A stretch of 64,000 bases of DNA, from positions 266,733 through 330,732 of the forward strand of contig JAGWRO010000038.1 in NCBI GenBank assembly GCA_028876495.1, in the 5' to 3' direction. Positions 45,540 through 55,330 of this stretch are shown here, piece by piece. This DNA comes from Bacteroidota bacterium (GTDB taxonomy: Bacteria; Bacteroidota; Bacteroidia; Chitinophagales; Chitinophagaceae). The position numbers and the translations under genes were made by a program. Below the pieces are notes generated by a model. That model saw only the letters and a program-made list of their open reading frames with translations. It did not search any database and was not told the DNA's origin. Every line of letters begins with the position of its first letter. Position 1 is the first letter of the stretch.

Positions 45540-46124
45540 TTAATTTACGGGCACTTCAATGGTTGGCCTTATTTTATCATCCGCTACTTTTTCGTAGACC
45601 ATTACTTTTACAGTCCAATCAGGCAAAGAATAATTAAGAGCAACCTCTACTTTAAAAAGTTCAAGATCACGATTTACTGCATCCAGTTGTAAAATACTTG
45701 ATGCAAACGCCCTACTTTCATCAGGTGTGTCATAACCTCCAACCAATTTGTAAGAAGTCTTGTCATAAAAGGTGAGCGTACAATTATTCAGTTGCTTGTA
45801 ATATTCTTTATATTTTTCTACGGCTGCCTCATAATCTTCTGATTGAAACATGGTGGCTTGCCAGGTGTAAGAATATGGGTCGATATATTTTGTGATAGAA
45901 GTTGAAATTGCGTCGACAGGAGCCACTTTGCTGGTAAACTCAATGGTACTCTCGGTTTCATTGACAGTGTCACCTTTGATGTTATTAAAATTCTGGTAAT
46001 AATCGCGGGCCACTTTTTCAACAACCGGCTTTAAAGTATTAGGTGATTTTTTAAAAGAAATCCGCGTTTGGGCTGTTACAGCCATCGCCGGAAAAATCAG
46101 AATGGTAAAGATCATTTTTTTCAT
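45540..46124 (-). CDS. Secreted protein of unknown function
   Basis: 194 residues; signal peptide MKKMIFTILIFPAMAVTA cleaved before Gln. The mature part has no cysteine cluster or catalytic motif I know; it has a mixed alpha/beta pattern with AAVEKYKEYYKQLNNCTLTF and a C-terminal DWTVKVMVYEKV strand. It sits 69 bp upstream of the GH125 gene on the same strand and may belong to that locus, though its promoter region is not clear. Confidence 0.7.
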   Translation of the reverse strand: MKKMIFTILIFPAMAVTAQTRISFKKSPNTLKPVVEKVARDYYQNFNNIKGDTVNETESTIEFTSKVAPVDAISTSITKYIDPYSYTWQATMFQSEDYEAAVEKYKEYYKQLNNCTLTFYDKTSYKLVGGYDTPDESRAFASSILQLDAVNRDLELFKVEVALNYSLPDWTVKVMVYEKVADDKIRPTIEVPVN

Positions 46125-46245
46125 AAGAGTTTCATTTACGGGTTTTCAATAGATTAAAATAAGGTGCGATATTAATCCTTACTTATAACAGATTAAAATA
46201 AAAATAATCCACACCATGTGAATAGCGAATTTATGAATCGAATTA

Positions 46246-46276
46246 AAATAAAAAATGCCACCTTTTCCGGCGGCAT
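46246..46276 (-). terminator. Terminator of the OmpA-family gene
   Basis: Minus-strand ATGCCGCC / GGTGGCAT stem with one G-U pair, loop GGAAAA, then TTTTTTATTTT. Confidence 0.75.
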
Positions 46277-46335
46277 TTTTAAATAAAGTAAACAAACAAA
46301 TAAAGAGGATTTTTATTTACATACTCAGAACATAT

Positions 46336-47166
46336 TTACATCCCCAGTAATTTATACATCTCATCCAATTTTGGTGAAAGAATAATATCGGTGCGACGAT
46401 TTTTAGCCCTTCCTTCAGGAGTAGAATTGGGAGCCACCGGTTCGTAGTAACTGTGCCCTGATGAGATAACCCTTGTAGGATCTACTTTGTAATTATTTAC
46501 CAGAATGCGGACAATCGCATTGGCACGCGCGGTACTTAAATCCCAGTTATCCTGGTATCTGCCACGAATCGGGATGCTATCAGTGTGCCCTTCAATATTA
46601 ACGGCTACATTAGAATCAAGGTTAAGCACAGCAGCCAATTTTGATAATGCATCTACCCCTTTTGGGTTTACCACTGCACTTCCGGAAGGAAATAATAATT
46701 GTTCTGAAAGGCTCACATATACTTTGCCGTCTTTTTGATAAACAGAAAGTTCGTTTGAATTAAATCCTTTTAAAGCTTCAGCCATTTTATCTTTTAATTC
46801 TTGTGAAGCTTCCCTTTGCTGGTTCAGTAAATTTTGCAATTGTTCTAATCTTTGTTGCTGTTGCTGCAAACTCTTCTGGCTTTCAGTAAGCTTATTCTGT
46901 TGAGCAGTGGTCTGCTGGCCCAACTGGCTGATTTGATTTTTAAGGTCAGAAATTTTTGCATTCAGATCCTCTATATTTTTTTGCGATGTTGTGATCTGAT
47001 CATTAAGAGAAGCAACATTGTCCTTCAATGCCGAATTACGGTTGGCCAGTTCGGTACTGTCTGCTCTAAGCGTTGCAGTTTCCTGTTGAGATTGCTCCAA
47101 ATATCTTTTTGCAACACAACCAGAAAGCATAAATATCCCGCCAATAATTACTAAAATTTTCTTCAT
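46336..47166 (-). CDS. OmpA family lipoprotein with coiled coil
   Basis: 276 residues. Lipobox in GIFMLSGC (Cys 17). A long coiled coil (about 20-135, rich in Gln/Leu/Asn heptads such as QQQQRLEQLQNLLNQQREAS) links to a C-terminal OmpA domain with NIEGHTDSIPIRGRYQDNWD and RVISSGHSYYEPVAPN, which binds peptidoglycan diaminopimelate. It anchors the outer membrane to the wall. It stands alone with its own promoter and terminator. Confidence 0.92.
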   Translation of the reverse strand: MKKILVIIGGIFMLSGCVAKRYLEQSQQETATLRADSTELANRNSALKDNVASLNDQITTSQKNIEDLNAKISDLKNQISQLGQQTTAQQNKLTESQKSLQQQQQRLEQLQNLLNQQREASQELKDKMAEALKGFNSNELSVYQKDGKVYVSLSEQLLFPSGSAVVNPKGVDALSKLAAVLNLDSNVAVNIEGHTDSIPIRGRYQDNWDLSTARANAIVRILVNNYKVDPTRVISSGHSYYEPVAPNSTPEGRAKNRRTDIILSPKLDEMYKLLGM

Positions 47167-47208
47167 GATTATTTATTTTAATTCTTTTACTTCTAAAAAT
47201 TATGCCAA

Positions 47209-47242
47209 CAAAAGTAATCAGAACGCTCTATTGAATTACAAA
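47209..47242 (-). promoter_or_regulatory. Promoter of the OmpA-family gene
   Basis: Minus-strand TACTTTTG (47209-47216) and TTTG (47239-47242), spaced by 22 bases, slightly wider than ideal. Confidence 0.4.
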
Positions 47243-47268
47243 CAGTAAAAAAACAAATTCTTTTGATT

Positions 47269-48204
47269 TTAAATATTGATTATTTCTTTTTTAGATAACG
47301 ATCTCATTTCTGCAGGAATGTTGCTAAGTATTTCATCTTTCAGGCTTTGTATTAATTTTTCTTTTACAAAATAACGGTAGGTAACAAGCCCAACTTCCCG
47401 AACCGGCACCGGCTCCTTAAAATAACGGATATTTTGTTTCTGCTTTGCAGTCATTGCCTTTAAAGCAAGAATGGGCAAAATAGTAATTCCCTGGTCCACT
47501 TCCACTATTCTTTTCAACGTTTCAATACTTCCGGTCTCAAAATCCAGTTGGCGAAATTCCTGTTCCTTATTTCTTAGCTCACAAAGGTTAAAAACCTGGG
47601 ACCGCAGGCAGTGCCCCTCTTCAAGAAGACAAAGTCTGTTGACATCAATATCATTTGCAAGCACAAATTTTTTCTTCAAAATTTTTTCGCCGGAAGATGC
47701 ATATACAACAAACTGTTCATAAAAAAGAGGTTCTTCTCTCAGCGAAGGTTGATTAAGGGGTGTTGAGAGCAAGCCTGCATCAAGGCCATGTTGTTCTAAT
47801 TTATGAATGATCTGGTTTGTAGTAAATTCGCTGATCTTCAGTTTTACTGACGGGTATTTTTTCAAAAAAGAATTCATAAACAAAGGAAGCAGGTAGGGCG
47901 CAAGCGTAGGAATAATACCAATCCTGAGCTCTCCTTTCAGTTCACCCTGTTCTTCGTGCACCATTTCCTTAAGCCTGTTATTTTCCCTTACTATTATTTT
48001 TGCCTGCGCGATTATTTTTATTCCGATTTCCGTAGGCACTACAGGTTGACGGCTACGGTCAAAAATTTTTACATCCAATTCTTCTTCCAGCTTTTTGATC
48101 ATCATGCTAAGGGTAGCCTGCGTAACAAAACATTTTTCAGCAGCTTTTACAAAATGCCGGTAAGTATCTACTGCAATCACATATTCCAGTTGTTGAATAT
48201 TCAT
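47269..48204 (-). CDS. oxyR: LysR-type regulator, OxyR-like
   Basis: 311 residues. N-terminal winged helix (MNIQQLEYVIAVDTYRHFVKAAEKCF), then a periplasmic-binding-type effector domain. The stretch LCLLEEGHCLRSQVFNLCEL carries Cys residues spaced like the peroxide-sensing pair of OxyR (EDGHCLRDQ in E. coli). It would activate peroxide-defence genes. The divergent neighbour 295 bp away is a luciferase-like monooxygenase. A direct repeat just upstream of its start is a likely binding site. Confidence 0.88.
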   Translation of the reverse strand: MNIQQLEYVIAVDTYRHFVKAAEKCFVTQATLSMMIKKLEEELDVKIFDRSRQPVVPTEIGIKIIAQAKIIVRENNRLKEMVHEEQGELKGELRIGIIPTLAPYLLPLFMNSFLKKYPSVKLKISEFTTNQIIHKLEQHGLDAGLLSTPLNQPSLREEPLFYEQFVVYASSGEKILKKKFVLANDIDVNRLCLLEEGHCLRSQVFNLCELRNKEQEFRQLDFETGSIETLKRIVEVDQGITILPILALKAMTAKQKQNIRYFKEPVPVREVGLVTYRYFVKEKLIQSLKDEILSNIPAEMRSLSKKEIINI

Positions 48205-48215
48205 ATAGTTATAAT

Positions 48216-48252
48216 AATATAGATAAAATCAATACGAATATAGATAATATCA
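48216..48252. promoter_or_regulatory. Direct-repeat operator candidate upstream of oxyR
   Basis: AATATAGATAAAATCA (48216-48231) and AATATAGATAATATCA (48237-48252) are 15/16 identical and start 21 bases apart, two helical turns. A further ATAG lies at 48205. LysR tetramers bind such same-face repeats, and ATAG is the core of OxyR sites. The rest of the intergenic gap to 48499 shows no clear structure. Confidence 0.5.
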
Positions 48253-48499
48253 GTAATATTGAACAGGAATAAATGGTAAATTTGATTTCGAAATTTAGAA
48301 AAACAGAGGTGTTTGTCCGTTTTTGTACCGTAGCCGGGGAACTGGGCACAATTAGATGGTTTAGTTAAGTATAAAAGGCGTTTGAGCAGATCATTCTTCT
48401 CGAACGTTTTTTGTTAAAAGAAACGAAGGAAACTATATCGGATATGTTTTGATTTTCATTTACTTTTCTTTTAAGGAACTTTGCCATAGATTTTAATTA

Positions 48500-49519
48500 A
48501 TGAAGATGAATAAGAAAACACCGGCAATTCCTTTTTCCGTTTTAGATCTCGCTACCGTTACTGAAGGAACTACGCTCAAAGAAACGTTTGCAAAAAGCCT
48601 GGAAGTGGCGCAGCATGTAGAGAAACTCGGTTACTATCGCTATTGGCTTTCTGAACATCATAACATGATAAGTGTGGCAAGTTCTGCAACATCAATCCTG
48701 ATAGGATATATCGCTGGTGGCACTTCTACCATGCGTATAGGTTCAGGTGGAATTATGTTGCCCAACCATTCTCCTTTGGCAGTAGCAGAACAATTCGGCA
48801 CATTGGAATCTATTTTCCCCGGAAGAATTGATTTAGGATTAGGCCGTGCTCCGGGAACTGATCAACTTACAGCAATGGAATTGCGCGGAGGCCGTTATCA
48901 AACGGCTGAGGATTTTCCTCAAAACATATTAAAACTACAAACTTATTTCTCGAAAAAAAACAGCAATTCAAAAGTGAGAGCAATACCGGGAGAAGGGCAA
49001 AATATTCCTATGTGGATATTGGGATCAAGTACAGACAGTGCACAACTGGCAGGCTTTTTAGGTTTGCCTTATGCATTTGCAAGCCATTTTGCTCCCGCAC
49101 AATTTTTTGCAGCCATCGATTTATATCGCAAAACTTTCAGGCCTTCTGAGTCTCTGGATAAACCATACATTATGCCTTGTGTAAATGTGATAGCGGCAGA
49201 TACAGATGAAGAAGCCAATAGATTAGTTACGTCTTTATACCAGATGTTTATCGGCATAATAACCGGAAAGCGTACACGCTTACAACCACCGGTTGATAAT
49301 ATGAAAGACTTGTGGACGGAGAATGAAGAAGAAGCTGCCAAACAAATGTTGCAGCTTTCTTTTATTGGTAGCCCTGGTACTATAAAAACAAAAATGAAAG
49401 ATTTTTCTGAACAAACAGGAATGAATGAAATAATGGTTATCTCAAATATTTTCGATCAAAAAGCCAAGCTGCATTCGTACAAATTATTTGCAGACGTAAT
49501 GAAAGAGATTGGAAATTAG
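48500..49519 (+). CDS. Luciferase-like (LLM class) flavin oxidoreductase
   Basis: 339 residues of TIM-barrel bacterial luciferase fold. FSVLDLATVTEGTTLKETFA starts the barrel; YRYWLSEHHNM and FPGRIDLGLGRAPGTD are the flavin-contacting motifs of the LLM family; WILGSSTDSAQLAGFLGLPYAF lies in the C-terminal half. A flavin-dependent monooxygenase with unknown substrate. Divergent from oxyR; its stop overlaps the next minus-strand gene by 4 bases. Confidence 0.9.
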   Translation: MKMNKKTPAIPFSVLDLATVTEGTTLKETFAKSLEVAQHVEKLGYYRYWLSEHHNMISVASSATSILIGYIAGGTSTMRIGSGGIMLPNHSPLAVAEQFGTLESIFPGRIDLGLGRAPGTDQLTAMELRGGRYQTAEDFPQNILKLQTYFSKKNSNSKVRAIPGEGQNIPMWILGSSTDSAQLAGFLGLPYAFASHFAPAQFFAAIDLYRKTFRPSESLDKPYIMPCVNVIAADTDEEANRLVTSLYQMFIGIITGKRTRLQPPVDNMKDLWTENEEEAAKQMLQLSFIGSPGTIKTKMKDFSEQTGMNEIMVISNIFDQKAKLHSYKLFADVMKEIGN

Positions 49520-49893
49520 TGGGTATCAATTAAAAAAGTGCCCAGGTCAATCACCTCTCCTTCTTTCATAATAAACTCTTCCACATCAGAAAGATCAAGA
49601 TTGGACATCACTTTGCTTTTAAAAATTTGCTGTTTATTTTTATAAACCACAAAATAAAAATCAGGTTTTTTATCAAGTTTAATTGGCTTTGAAAAGTCAC
49701 CTTGCGAAAAAAGAAATTTTGCCAAACCTTCTTCATCAGGAACACTTTCCCCTAAAAAATCATCATTAAAAATATCCTTATCGTAAAGGCGCACCGAATA
49801 TTCACTTCCTGTTACGGGTTCGTCATCTCCTTTCTGAATGAGGCGAACTTTCACCTCAATATTCATTTCTTTGTTCAAAGCAATTGAAGGCAT
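49516..49893 (-). CDS. Hypothetical beta-rich protein
   Basis: 125 residues with no signal peptide. NIEVKVRLIQKGDDEPVTGS, SVRLYDKDIFNDDFLGES and DFYFVVYKNKQQIFKS give an immunoglobulin- or C2-like beta-sandwich pattern with an acidic loop suggestive of calcium, which is inference. It ends in VIDLGTFLIDTH. No family named. It converges with the LLM gene. Confidence 0.6.
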   Translation of the reverse strand: MPSIALNKEMNIEVKVRLIQKGDDEPVTGSEYSVRLYDKDIFNDDFLGESVPDEEGLAKFLFSQGDFSKPIKLDKKPDFYFVVYKNKQQIFKSKVMSNLDLSDVEEFIMKEGEVIDLGTFLIDTH

Positions 49894-49961
49894 ATCTTAA
49901 AACTTTTTTGAAAAGTAATGATTTTTCTTTATTCATCCAACGCTAGTTGATTTATCAAAAT

Positions 49962-49995
49962 AAAAAAACCAGTAATTTGTTGGTTTACTGGTTTT
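49962..49995. terminator. Bidirectional terminator between lepA and the beta-rich protein gene
   Basis: AAAACCAGTAA / TTACTGGTTTT long stem with T-runs on both strands. It lies downstream of lepA (minus) and also contains a copy of the TTTGTTGGTTTACT motif. Confidence 0.65.
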
Positions 49996-50023
49996 CTTTG
50001 TGTTTTTTTTATTGGAACAATTT

Positions 50024-51814
50024 TTATTCATCCAGCTTTAAAACCGCTAAGAAAGCTTCCTGCGGCACTTCTACATTTCCTATCTGCTTCATTCTTTTCT
50101 TTCCTTCTTTTTGTTTTTCAAGCAATTTGCGCTTACGGCTTATGTCTCCTCCATAACATTTTGCGGTTACATCTTTCCGGATAGCACTGATATTTTCGCG
50201 CGAAATAATTTTCGCGCCAATTGCTGCCTGTATCGCAATCTGGAATTGCTGGCGCGGAACAAGGTCTTTTAATTTTTCACAAAGCTTTCTACCAAATTCC
50301 TGTGACCGGCTTCGGTGAATTAAAGAACTAAGCGCATCCACTTTATCTCCATTCAATAAAATATCCATTTTCACAATGTCACTTTCGCGATAACCGATAG
50401 GATGATAATCAAAAGAAGCATAACCACGTGTTACACTTTTTAACCTGTCGTAAAAATCAAAAACGATCTCCGTTAAAGGCATTTCAAAACTTAGTTCAAC
50501 ACGCGTTGGAGTAAGATAACTCTGGTTCGTTAAAAGTCCTCTTTTACCAATGCAAAGTGACATAATGTTGCCAATATAATCCGGCTTCGTAATAATTTGA
50601 GCCCTTATAAAAGGTTCTTCAATTTTTTCAATCCTGCTCGGATCAGGCATTTGGGAAGGATTGTTTACGGTAATTTTTTCGCCATTGGTGGTGTAAGCAT
50701 AAAAACTTACGTTTGGAACAGTGGTGATTACCGTCTGATTAAATTCGCGCTCCAATCTTTCCTGGATAATTTCCATGTGCAGCATTCCAAGAAATCCACA
50801 TCGAAAACCAAAACCCAATGCCTGCGAAGTTTCCAGTTCAAATGTAAGTGAAGCATCATTCAACTGAAGTTTTTCCATGCAATCCCTTAATTCTTCAAAT
50901 TCATCAGTATTTACAGGGAATATTCCGGCGAAAACCATTGGCTTCACTTCTTCAAAACCCTTTATAGATTCTTTACATGGATTAAATGTGGTGGTAATCG
51001 TATCGCCTACTTTAACTTCTTTTGCATTTTTAATTCCGGTAATTACATAACCAACATCTCCCGCCTTTACTTCATTTTTAGGCATCATTCCCATTTTCAA
51101 AATACCTACCTCATCCGCATTATATTCTTTTCCTGTATTTGAAAATTTTATTTTATCATTCTTTTTTAAAACGCCATTGAAGATGCGATAATAAACAATA
51201 ATTCCCCTGAAACTATTGAAAACACTATCGAATATCAATGCCCGCAGCGGAGCGTTTACATCGCCTGTTGGCGCAGGAATCCGTTTAATAATGGCAGAAA
51301 GAATTGCCTCAATACCCACTCCCGTTTTGGCGCTTGCATGAAGAATATCTTCCTGTTTGCAGCCTATCAATTCTATGATCTGGTCTTCAACTTCGCCGAT
51401 CATTGCCCCATCCATATCAATTTTATTCAATACCGGAATTATTTCCAGGTCGTTGTCAATAGCCAGGTATAAGTTGGAAATAGTTTGCGCCTGAATTCCC
51501 TGTGTAGCATCTACTAAAAGTAAAGCACCTTCACAGGCAGCAAGAGCACGGCTTACTTCATAACTAAAATCCACATGACCCGGTGTATCAATTAAATTTA
51601 AAATATATTCCTCTCCTTCAAACATGTAATTGATCTGAATAGCATGGCTTTTAATGGTAATACCCTTTTCTCTTTCAAGGTCCATATTATCAAGCACCTG
51701 TGCCTGCATTTCCCGGTCGTTAACCGTATGGGTAAATTCAAGCAAACGATCTGCCAGTGTGCTTTTCCCGTGGTCAATATGTGCAATAATGCAAAAATTT
51801 CTGATATTCTTCAT
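50024..51814 (-). CDS. lepA: Elongation factor 4 (LepA)
   Basis: 596 residues, normal LepA length. GTPase motifs: [14 protein letters not shown] (G1), [10 protein letters not shown] (G2), [10 protein letters not shown] (G3), LNKIDMDGA (G4) and ASAKTGVG (G5). The LepA-specific C-terminal domain is present ([30 protein letters not shown]). It back-translocates stalled ribosomes. A -7 box lies upstream. Confidence 0.97.
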   Translation of the reverse strand: MKNIRNFCIIAHIDHGKSTLADRLLEFTHTVNDREMQAQVLDNMDLEREKGITIKSHAIQINYMFEGEEYILNLIDTPGHVDFSYEVSRALAACEGALLLVDATQGIQAQTISNLYLAIDNDLEIIPVLNKIDMDGAMIGEVEDQIIELIGCKQEDILHASAKTGVGIEAILSAIIKRIPAPTGDVNAPLRALIFDSVFNSFRGIIVYYRIFNGVLKKNDKIKFSNTGKEYNADEVGILKMGMMPKNEVKAGDVGYVITGIKNAKEVKVGDTITTTFNPCKESIKGFEEVKPMVFAGIFPVNTDEFEELRDCMEKLQLNDASLTFELETSQALGFGFRCGFLGMLHMEIIQERLEREFNQTVITTVPNVSFYAYTTNGEKITVNNPSQMPDPSRIEKIEEPFIRAQIITKPDYIGNIMSLCIGKRGLLTNQSYLTPTRVELSFEMPLTEIVFDFYDRLKSVTRGYASFDYHPIGYRESDIVKMDILLNGDKVDALSSLIHRSRSQEFGRKLCEKLKDLVPRQQFQIAIQAAIGAKIISRENISAIRKDVTAKCYGGDISRKRKLLEKQKEGKKRMKQIGNVEVPQEAFLAVLKLDE

Positions 51815-51842
51815 TTACCCAAAATAGTTTTAAAAAACGCTG

Positions 51843-51850
51843 CAAAGGTA
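51843..51850 (-). promoter_or_regulatory. -7 promoter element of lepA
   Basis: Minus-strand TACCTTTG, 29 bases upstream of the ATG. No convincing -33 box. Confidence 0.35.
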
Positions 51851-51981
51851 ACAAAACACAATCCATTTATTGATTAATTCTAAAGCTGAAAGGCAGTTTT
51901 GGCAAGAGTTTTATAAAAATATATAAGGCTTTTGCGTTATTAATTTCATTGGTAAAAATTATTGTATCAATTTTGGTGATA

Positions 51982-53307
51982 ATGAATTTCAAAAAAGAAT
52001 TAATAAAAAATATCTTTTTCAAAGGGGTCAATGTTTTATTGTCTTTTGTGGTTACCGTGCTTATAGTTCGTTTGCTCGGGGCACAAGGCAACGGAATTTA
52101 TTCATTATTTATCGCTAATACAGCCATTATTGTTTTAATTGTCAGTTTTAGTTTTAATTCCGGGCTCACTTATTATTCAGCCAAAAACGAATTTTCTCCT
52201 CTTGCACTTATTAATTCTGCATTTGTAATTTTAGTCATCCAGGTACTTTTAATTTTAACTGCAGAAAAAATCTTCCGGGCAATTTTCGGATTTTCTTTTT
52301 ATGTTGATATTAATTCTGCACAACTGCCTTCCTGGGGCTGTCTTTATTTATTTGCCATTTTATTAAATGGATATGTATCGGCCATTTTTACAGGTAATAA
52401 ATGGTTCAACACCCTTAACATCCTCACCGTAATTACAAATATCATTTTTATAATTGTATTTGCTTTTTTACTTTTCAAAAATCATTCTTACAGTATTGAG
52501 AATACCCTGTTGATTTTAAAAACTTATATCATCCTGATTGCTTTGCAAGCATTATTAAACCTAATTATTTTATTAAGAAAAATAAAATTCCGTTTTCGCT
52601 TTTTCTTTTTAAACCCTGCACAGTTTAAACTCGTTTTTATGTATGCCGGAGTGGCCTTCTTTTCTAACCTATTCCAATTTTTTGCTTACAGAATGGATTA
52701 TTGGTTTGTCAATTATTTCCAGAATAAGGATGAATTGGGATTGTATGCTCTGGCATCAAAACTAAACCAGGTTTTATGGCTGTTACCAATGACAATAGCC
52801 GCAGTAATTATTCCTTTTACGGTTACAGCTTCTGAAGAACTGATGGAAAAAATAAAAACCATTTTACGCTTACAGTTCAACGGCTATATTTTATTGGGGA
52901 TCTTATTAGCAATCACAAGCCCCATTTTGATTCCATTGATTTTCAGAAGCGATTTTACAGGTACTGTTTTGCCATTTATCATTCTACTGCCGGGTGTGAT
53001 CATTTTTACACTTACCACCATTCTCGCTGCTTATTTTGCCGGCATCAACCGGCAGGATATCAATTTAAAAATCTCTTTTTTTTGTTTCTTTACTATACTC
53101 ATCGGTGATATTTTATTGGTACCACGGTTTGGCATAGAAGGCGCTGCTGTAGCAAGTTGTATCGGATATTCAATAAGCGGATTTGTCTCTTTGTATGTAT
53201 TTTCAAAAAAATCAGGATGGAGTTTCAAAGAATTATTGTTGATAAAGAAAAAAGATTTTATACTGATAAAAAATGTTTTTACTGATAAATTAAAAACACA
53301 TGTATAA
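51982..53307 (+). CDS. Wzx-like flippase / polysaccharide exporter
   Basis: 441 residues from ATG 51982 (MNFKKELIKNIFFKGVNVLL); the TTG at 51949 is less likely. About 12-14 transmembrane segments in two halves, the first with VLIVRLLGAQGNGIYSLFI and the second with SKLNQVLWLLPMTIAAVIIP, the pattern of the MATE/MOP polysaccharide flippases. It would move undecaprenyl-linked glycan across the inner membrane. The 3' end overlaps the next glycosyltransferase by 8 bases. Confidence 0.88.
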   Translation: MNFKKELIKNIFFKGVNVLLSFVVTVLIVRLLGAQGNGIYSLFIANTAIIVLIVSFSFNSGLTYYSAKNEFSPLALINSAFVILVIQVLLILTAEKIFRAIFGFSFYVDINSAQLPSWGCLYLFAILLNGYVSAIFTGNKWFNTLNILTVITNIIFIIVFAFLLFKNHSYSIENTLLILKTYIILIALQALLNLIILLRKIKFRFRFFFLNPAQFKLVFMYAGVAFFSNLFQFFAYRMDYWFVNYFQNKDELGLYALASKLNQVLWLLPMTIAAVIIPFTVTASEELMEKIKTILRLQFNGYILLGILLAITSPILIPLIFRSDFTGTVLPFIILLPGVIIFTLTTILAAYFAGINRQDINLKISFFCFFTILIGDILLVPRFGIEGAAVASCIGYSISGFVSLYVFSKKSGWSFKELLLIKKKDFILIKNVFTDKLKTHV

Positions 53308-54484
53308 CGTTTTATTTCTTGCAAGTTGGTATCCATCAAAGGTGAATCCCTTTGATGGGGATTTTATAGAACGACATGCCAAATCAATTAGTTTATCTAA
53401 CCGTGTTTTTGTTATTTGTGTAGTAAAAGATCCTTCTGTAAAAAACCGGGAAACAACAGTAGACAAAGAAATTTCAGGGAATTTAATTTCGTACAAAGGA
53501 TATTATCCTTATTCAAAATCTAAATTAAATTGGTTTGAAAAAATACATTCCAACCTTTGGTCTTTTCGGCTTTATAATAGAATTTTTAAAACCATTGTGA
53601 GTGAATACGGAATGCCAGACATTGTTCATCTCAATGTATTAATGAAGGCAGGACTTTTTGCCTTGCGGCTAAAGAAAAAATACAAGCTTCCATTTGTATT
53701 GAGTGAAAACTGGACTGGATATTATCCTGAAAGAAAAGACGGTTTCAGGCAACAATCCTCTTTTTACAAATCTTTATCAAAAAAAATTTACAGAAACTGT
53801 GATTTACCCTTGCCGGTAACAAAAGATCTCGGCAAAAAAATGAACAGGTTGTTTGGAATTGAAAAACCATTTAAGGTAATTCCAAATGTGGTGGATACGG
53901 CCTTATTTTATCCTTCTTTTGACAATAAAAATCCCAAAAAAAGATTCATCCATATTTCTACATTAGGCTATCATAAAAACATCCGGGGTATTTTAAATGC
54001 TACGGAAAAGTTATTTCAAGAAAGAAAAGATTTTGAATTGTACCTGGCCGGCAATGCTTCTTCAGAAATTATCCAATGGACAAAAGATCATGGATTATAC
54101 AACACTTGTATATTTCATACAGGATTAATCTCTTATGAAGAAGTTGCCCAAAATTTTCGAAAGGCTGATGCGCTTATTATGTTCAGTCGTTATGAAAATC
54201 TTCCGTGCGTAATATTAGAAGCACTTTGTTCAGGACTTCCCGTAGTTTCAACAGATGTTGGCGGAATCAGGGAAGTAATCAATCAAGAAAACGGTATTTT
54301 GATCGAATCGGAAAATGAAAATCAACTTATTGATGCGATGGATTATTTATTGGATAATTTAGAAAAGTACAAGAAAGAAAAAATCGCCTCATCTGCAAAA
54401 GAAAAATTCAACTACCCTACTGTAGGAAACCAATTTAATGAAGCTTATAAAAAAATTTTATCAGAAAAGAAAAAGAGAAATTAA
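53300..54484 (+). CDS. Family 4 glycosyltransferase
   Basis: 394 residues of GT-B fold: MYNVLFLASWYPSKVNPFDG at the start, NPKKRFIHISTLGYHKNIRG and the DALIMFSRYENLPCVILEAL region with the ExxxxxxE donor-binding acidic pair, ending VVSTDVGGIREVI. Overlaps the flippase, suggesting one glycan assembly unit. Donor sugar unknown. Confidence 0.88.
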   Translation: MYNVLFLASWYPSKVNPFDGDFIERHAKSISLSNRVFVICVVKDPSVKNRETTVDKEISGNLISYKGYYPYSKSKLNWFEKIHSNLWSFRLYNRIFKTIVSEYGMPDIVHLNVLMKAGLFALRLKKKYKLPFVLSENWTGYYPERKDGFRQQSSFYKSLSKKIYRNCDLPLPVTKDLGKKMNRLFGIEKPFKVIPNVVDTALFYPSFDNKNPKKRFIHISTLGYHKNIRGILNATEKLFQERKDFELYLAGNASSEIIQWTKDHGLYNTCIFHTGLISYEEVAQNFRKADALIMFSRYENLPCVILEALCSGLPVVSTDVGGIREVINQENGILIESENENQLIDAMDYLLDNLEKYKKEKIASSAKEKFNYPTVGNQFNEAYKKILSEKKKRN

Positions 54485-54493
54485 AGTATGCAA

Positions 54494-55330
54494 TTATTTG
54501 TCTATAACCCTTGCTATTGCTGCAACAGGCAATAACGTAAGACTTAGAACGATCATTTCGTAAAACATAGCATCGGCTAAAAACCAAAACCCGAAAGGCA
54601 AAAGCAATGAGATAAAAAACAAGACTTTATCATATTTTCTTGTAAAAAATCCAATGATAAAAACTCCTTCAAGAAAAAATCCTGAGATGAAAATTATCTC
54701 AACAAAAACCGGGTTATCCAAAAACCAAAAGTATACGTGAGCCAAAAAGGTGCCTGGATTAAAATATAAATAAGGCGTTAAGTTCTGTTTCATGATCAAT
54801 ATTCCCTGGTTGCTTTGAAGCCATGAAAAACGAAAAAATTTCCACAAAAAAGCCGCAGCATAACTAAACAAAAGAAAATAACGTAACCCTTGCCAGGCAA
54901 ATGAAAAGGATTTTTTTGAAAATAAAAAGGCAACCGGTGTAATTAAAAAAGGTATAAGAGAATGGGTGTGATGCACACCGTAAGAATTAAAAATAATATA
55001 GTAAGCAAAATAGAAAATTATAAAAACGATAATCAGCCATTTCTTCTGAGGGAATAGTATAATACCAATACAACTTGCAAAAAGTACCATGTCCCAAAAC
55101 CACGCAACATATAAATTGGAAGAAATTAGTTCAGGAATACGCAAAAGATGCATTACCCAAAAGGTAGGATCTACATAGGGGAATTTTAAAACAGGAGACT
55201 GCAGTTGGTGAATAAGTGTGTTGGAAAATGCAGAAAAAAAAAGATCAATTAAAATAACACCAAACACAAGCCTGCAGAGAAAACGTATCTGTTTTTCAGA
55301 AAAAAATTCTTTTTTATTTTTATTTTTCAT
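54494..55330 (-). CDS. Polytopic membrane protein, HTTM/DoxX-like
   Basis: 278 residues with about seven transmembrane helices and short loops. Features include PYVDPTFWVMHLLRIPEL, VHHTHSLIPFLITPVAFLF with a His pair in a membrane-adjacent loop, and YEMIVLSLTLLPVAAIARV. The layout recalls the HTTM / vitamin K-dependent gamma-carboxylase-like membrane domain, but I cannot confirm it. It overlaps the upstream gene by 11 bases, so the pair is translated together. No known function. Confidence 0.65.
   Translation of the reverse strand: MKNKNKKEFFSEKQIRFLCRLVFGVILIDLFFSAFSNTLIHQLQSPVLKFPYVDPTFWVMHLLRIPELISSNLYVAWFWDMVLFASCIGIILFPQKKWLIIVFIIFYFAYYIIFNSYGVHHTHSLIPFLITPVAFLFSKKSFSFAWQGLRYFLLFSYAAAFLWKFFRFSWLQSNQGILIMKQNLTPYLYFNPGTFLAHVYFWFLDNPVFVEIIFISGFFLEGVFIIGFFTRKYDKVLFFISLLLPFGFWFLADAMFYEMIVLSLTLLPVAAIARVIDK

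Noticed and set aside
46125..46245. Repeated CAGATTAAAATAA near 46150 and 46190
   Set aside because: Two short AT-rich copies only; too weak to call a regulatory repeat.
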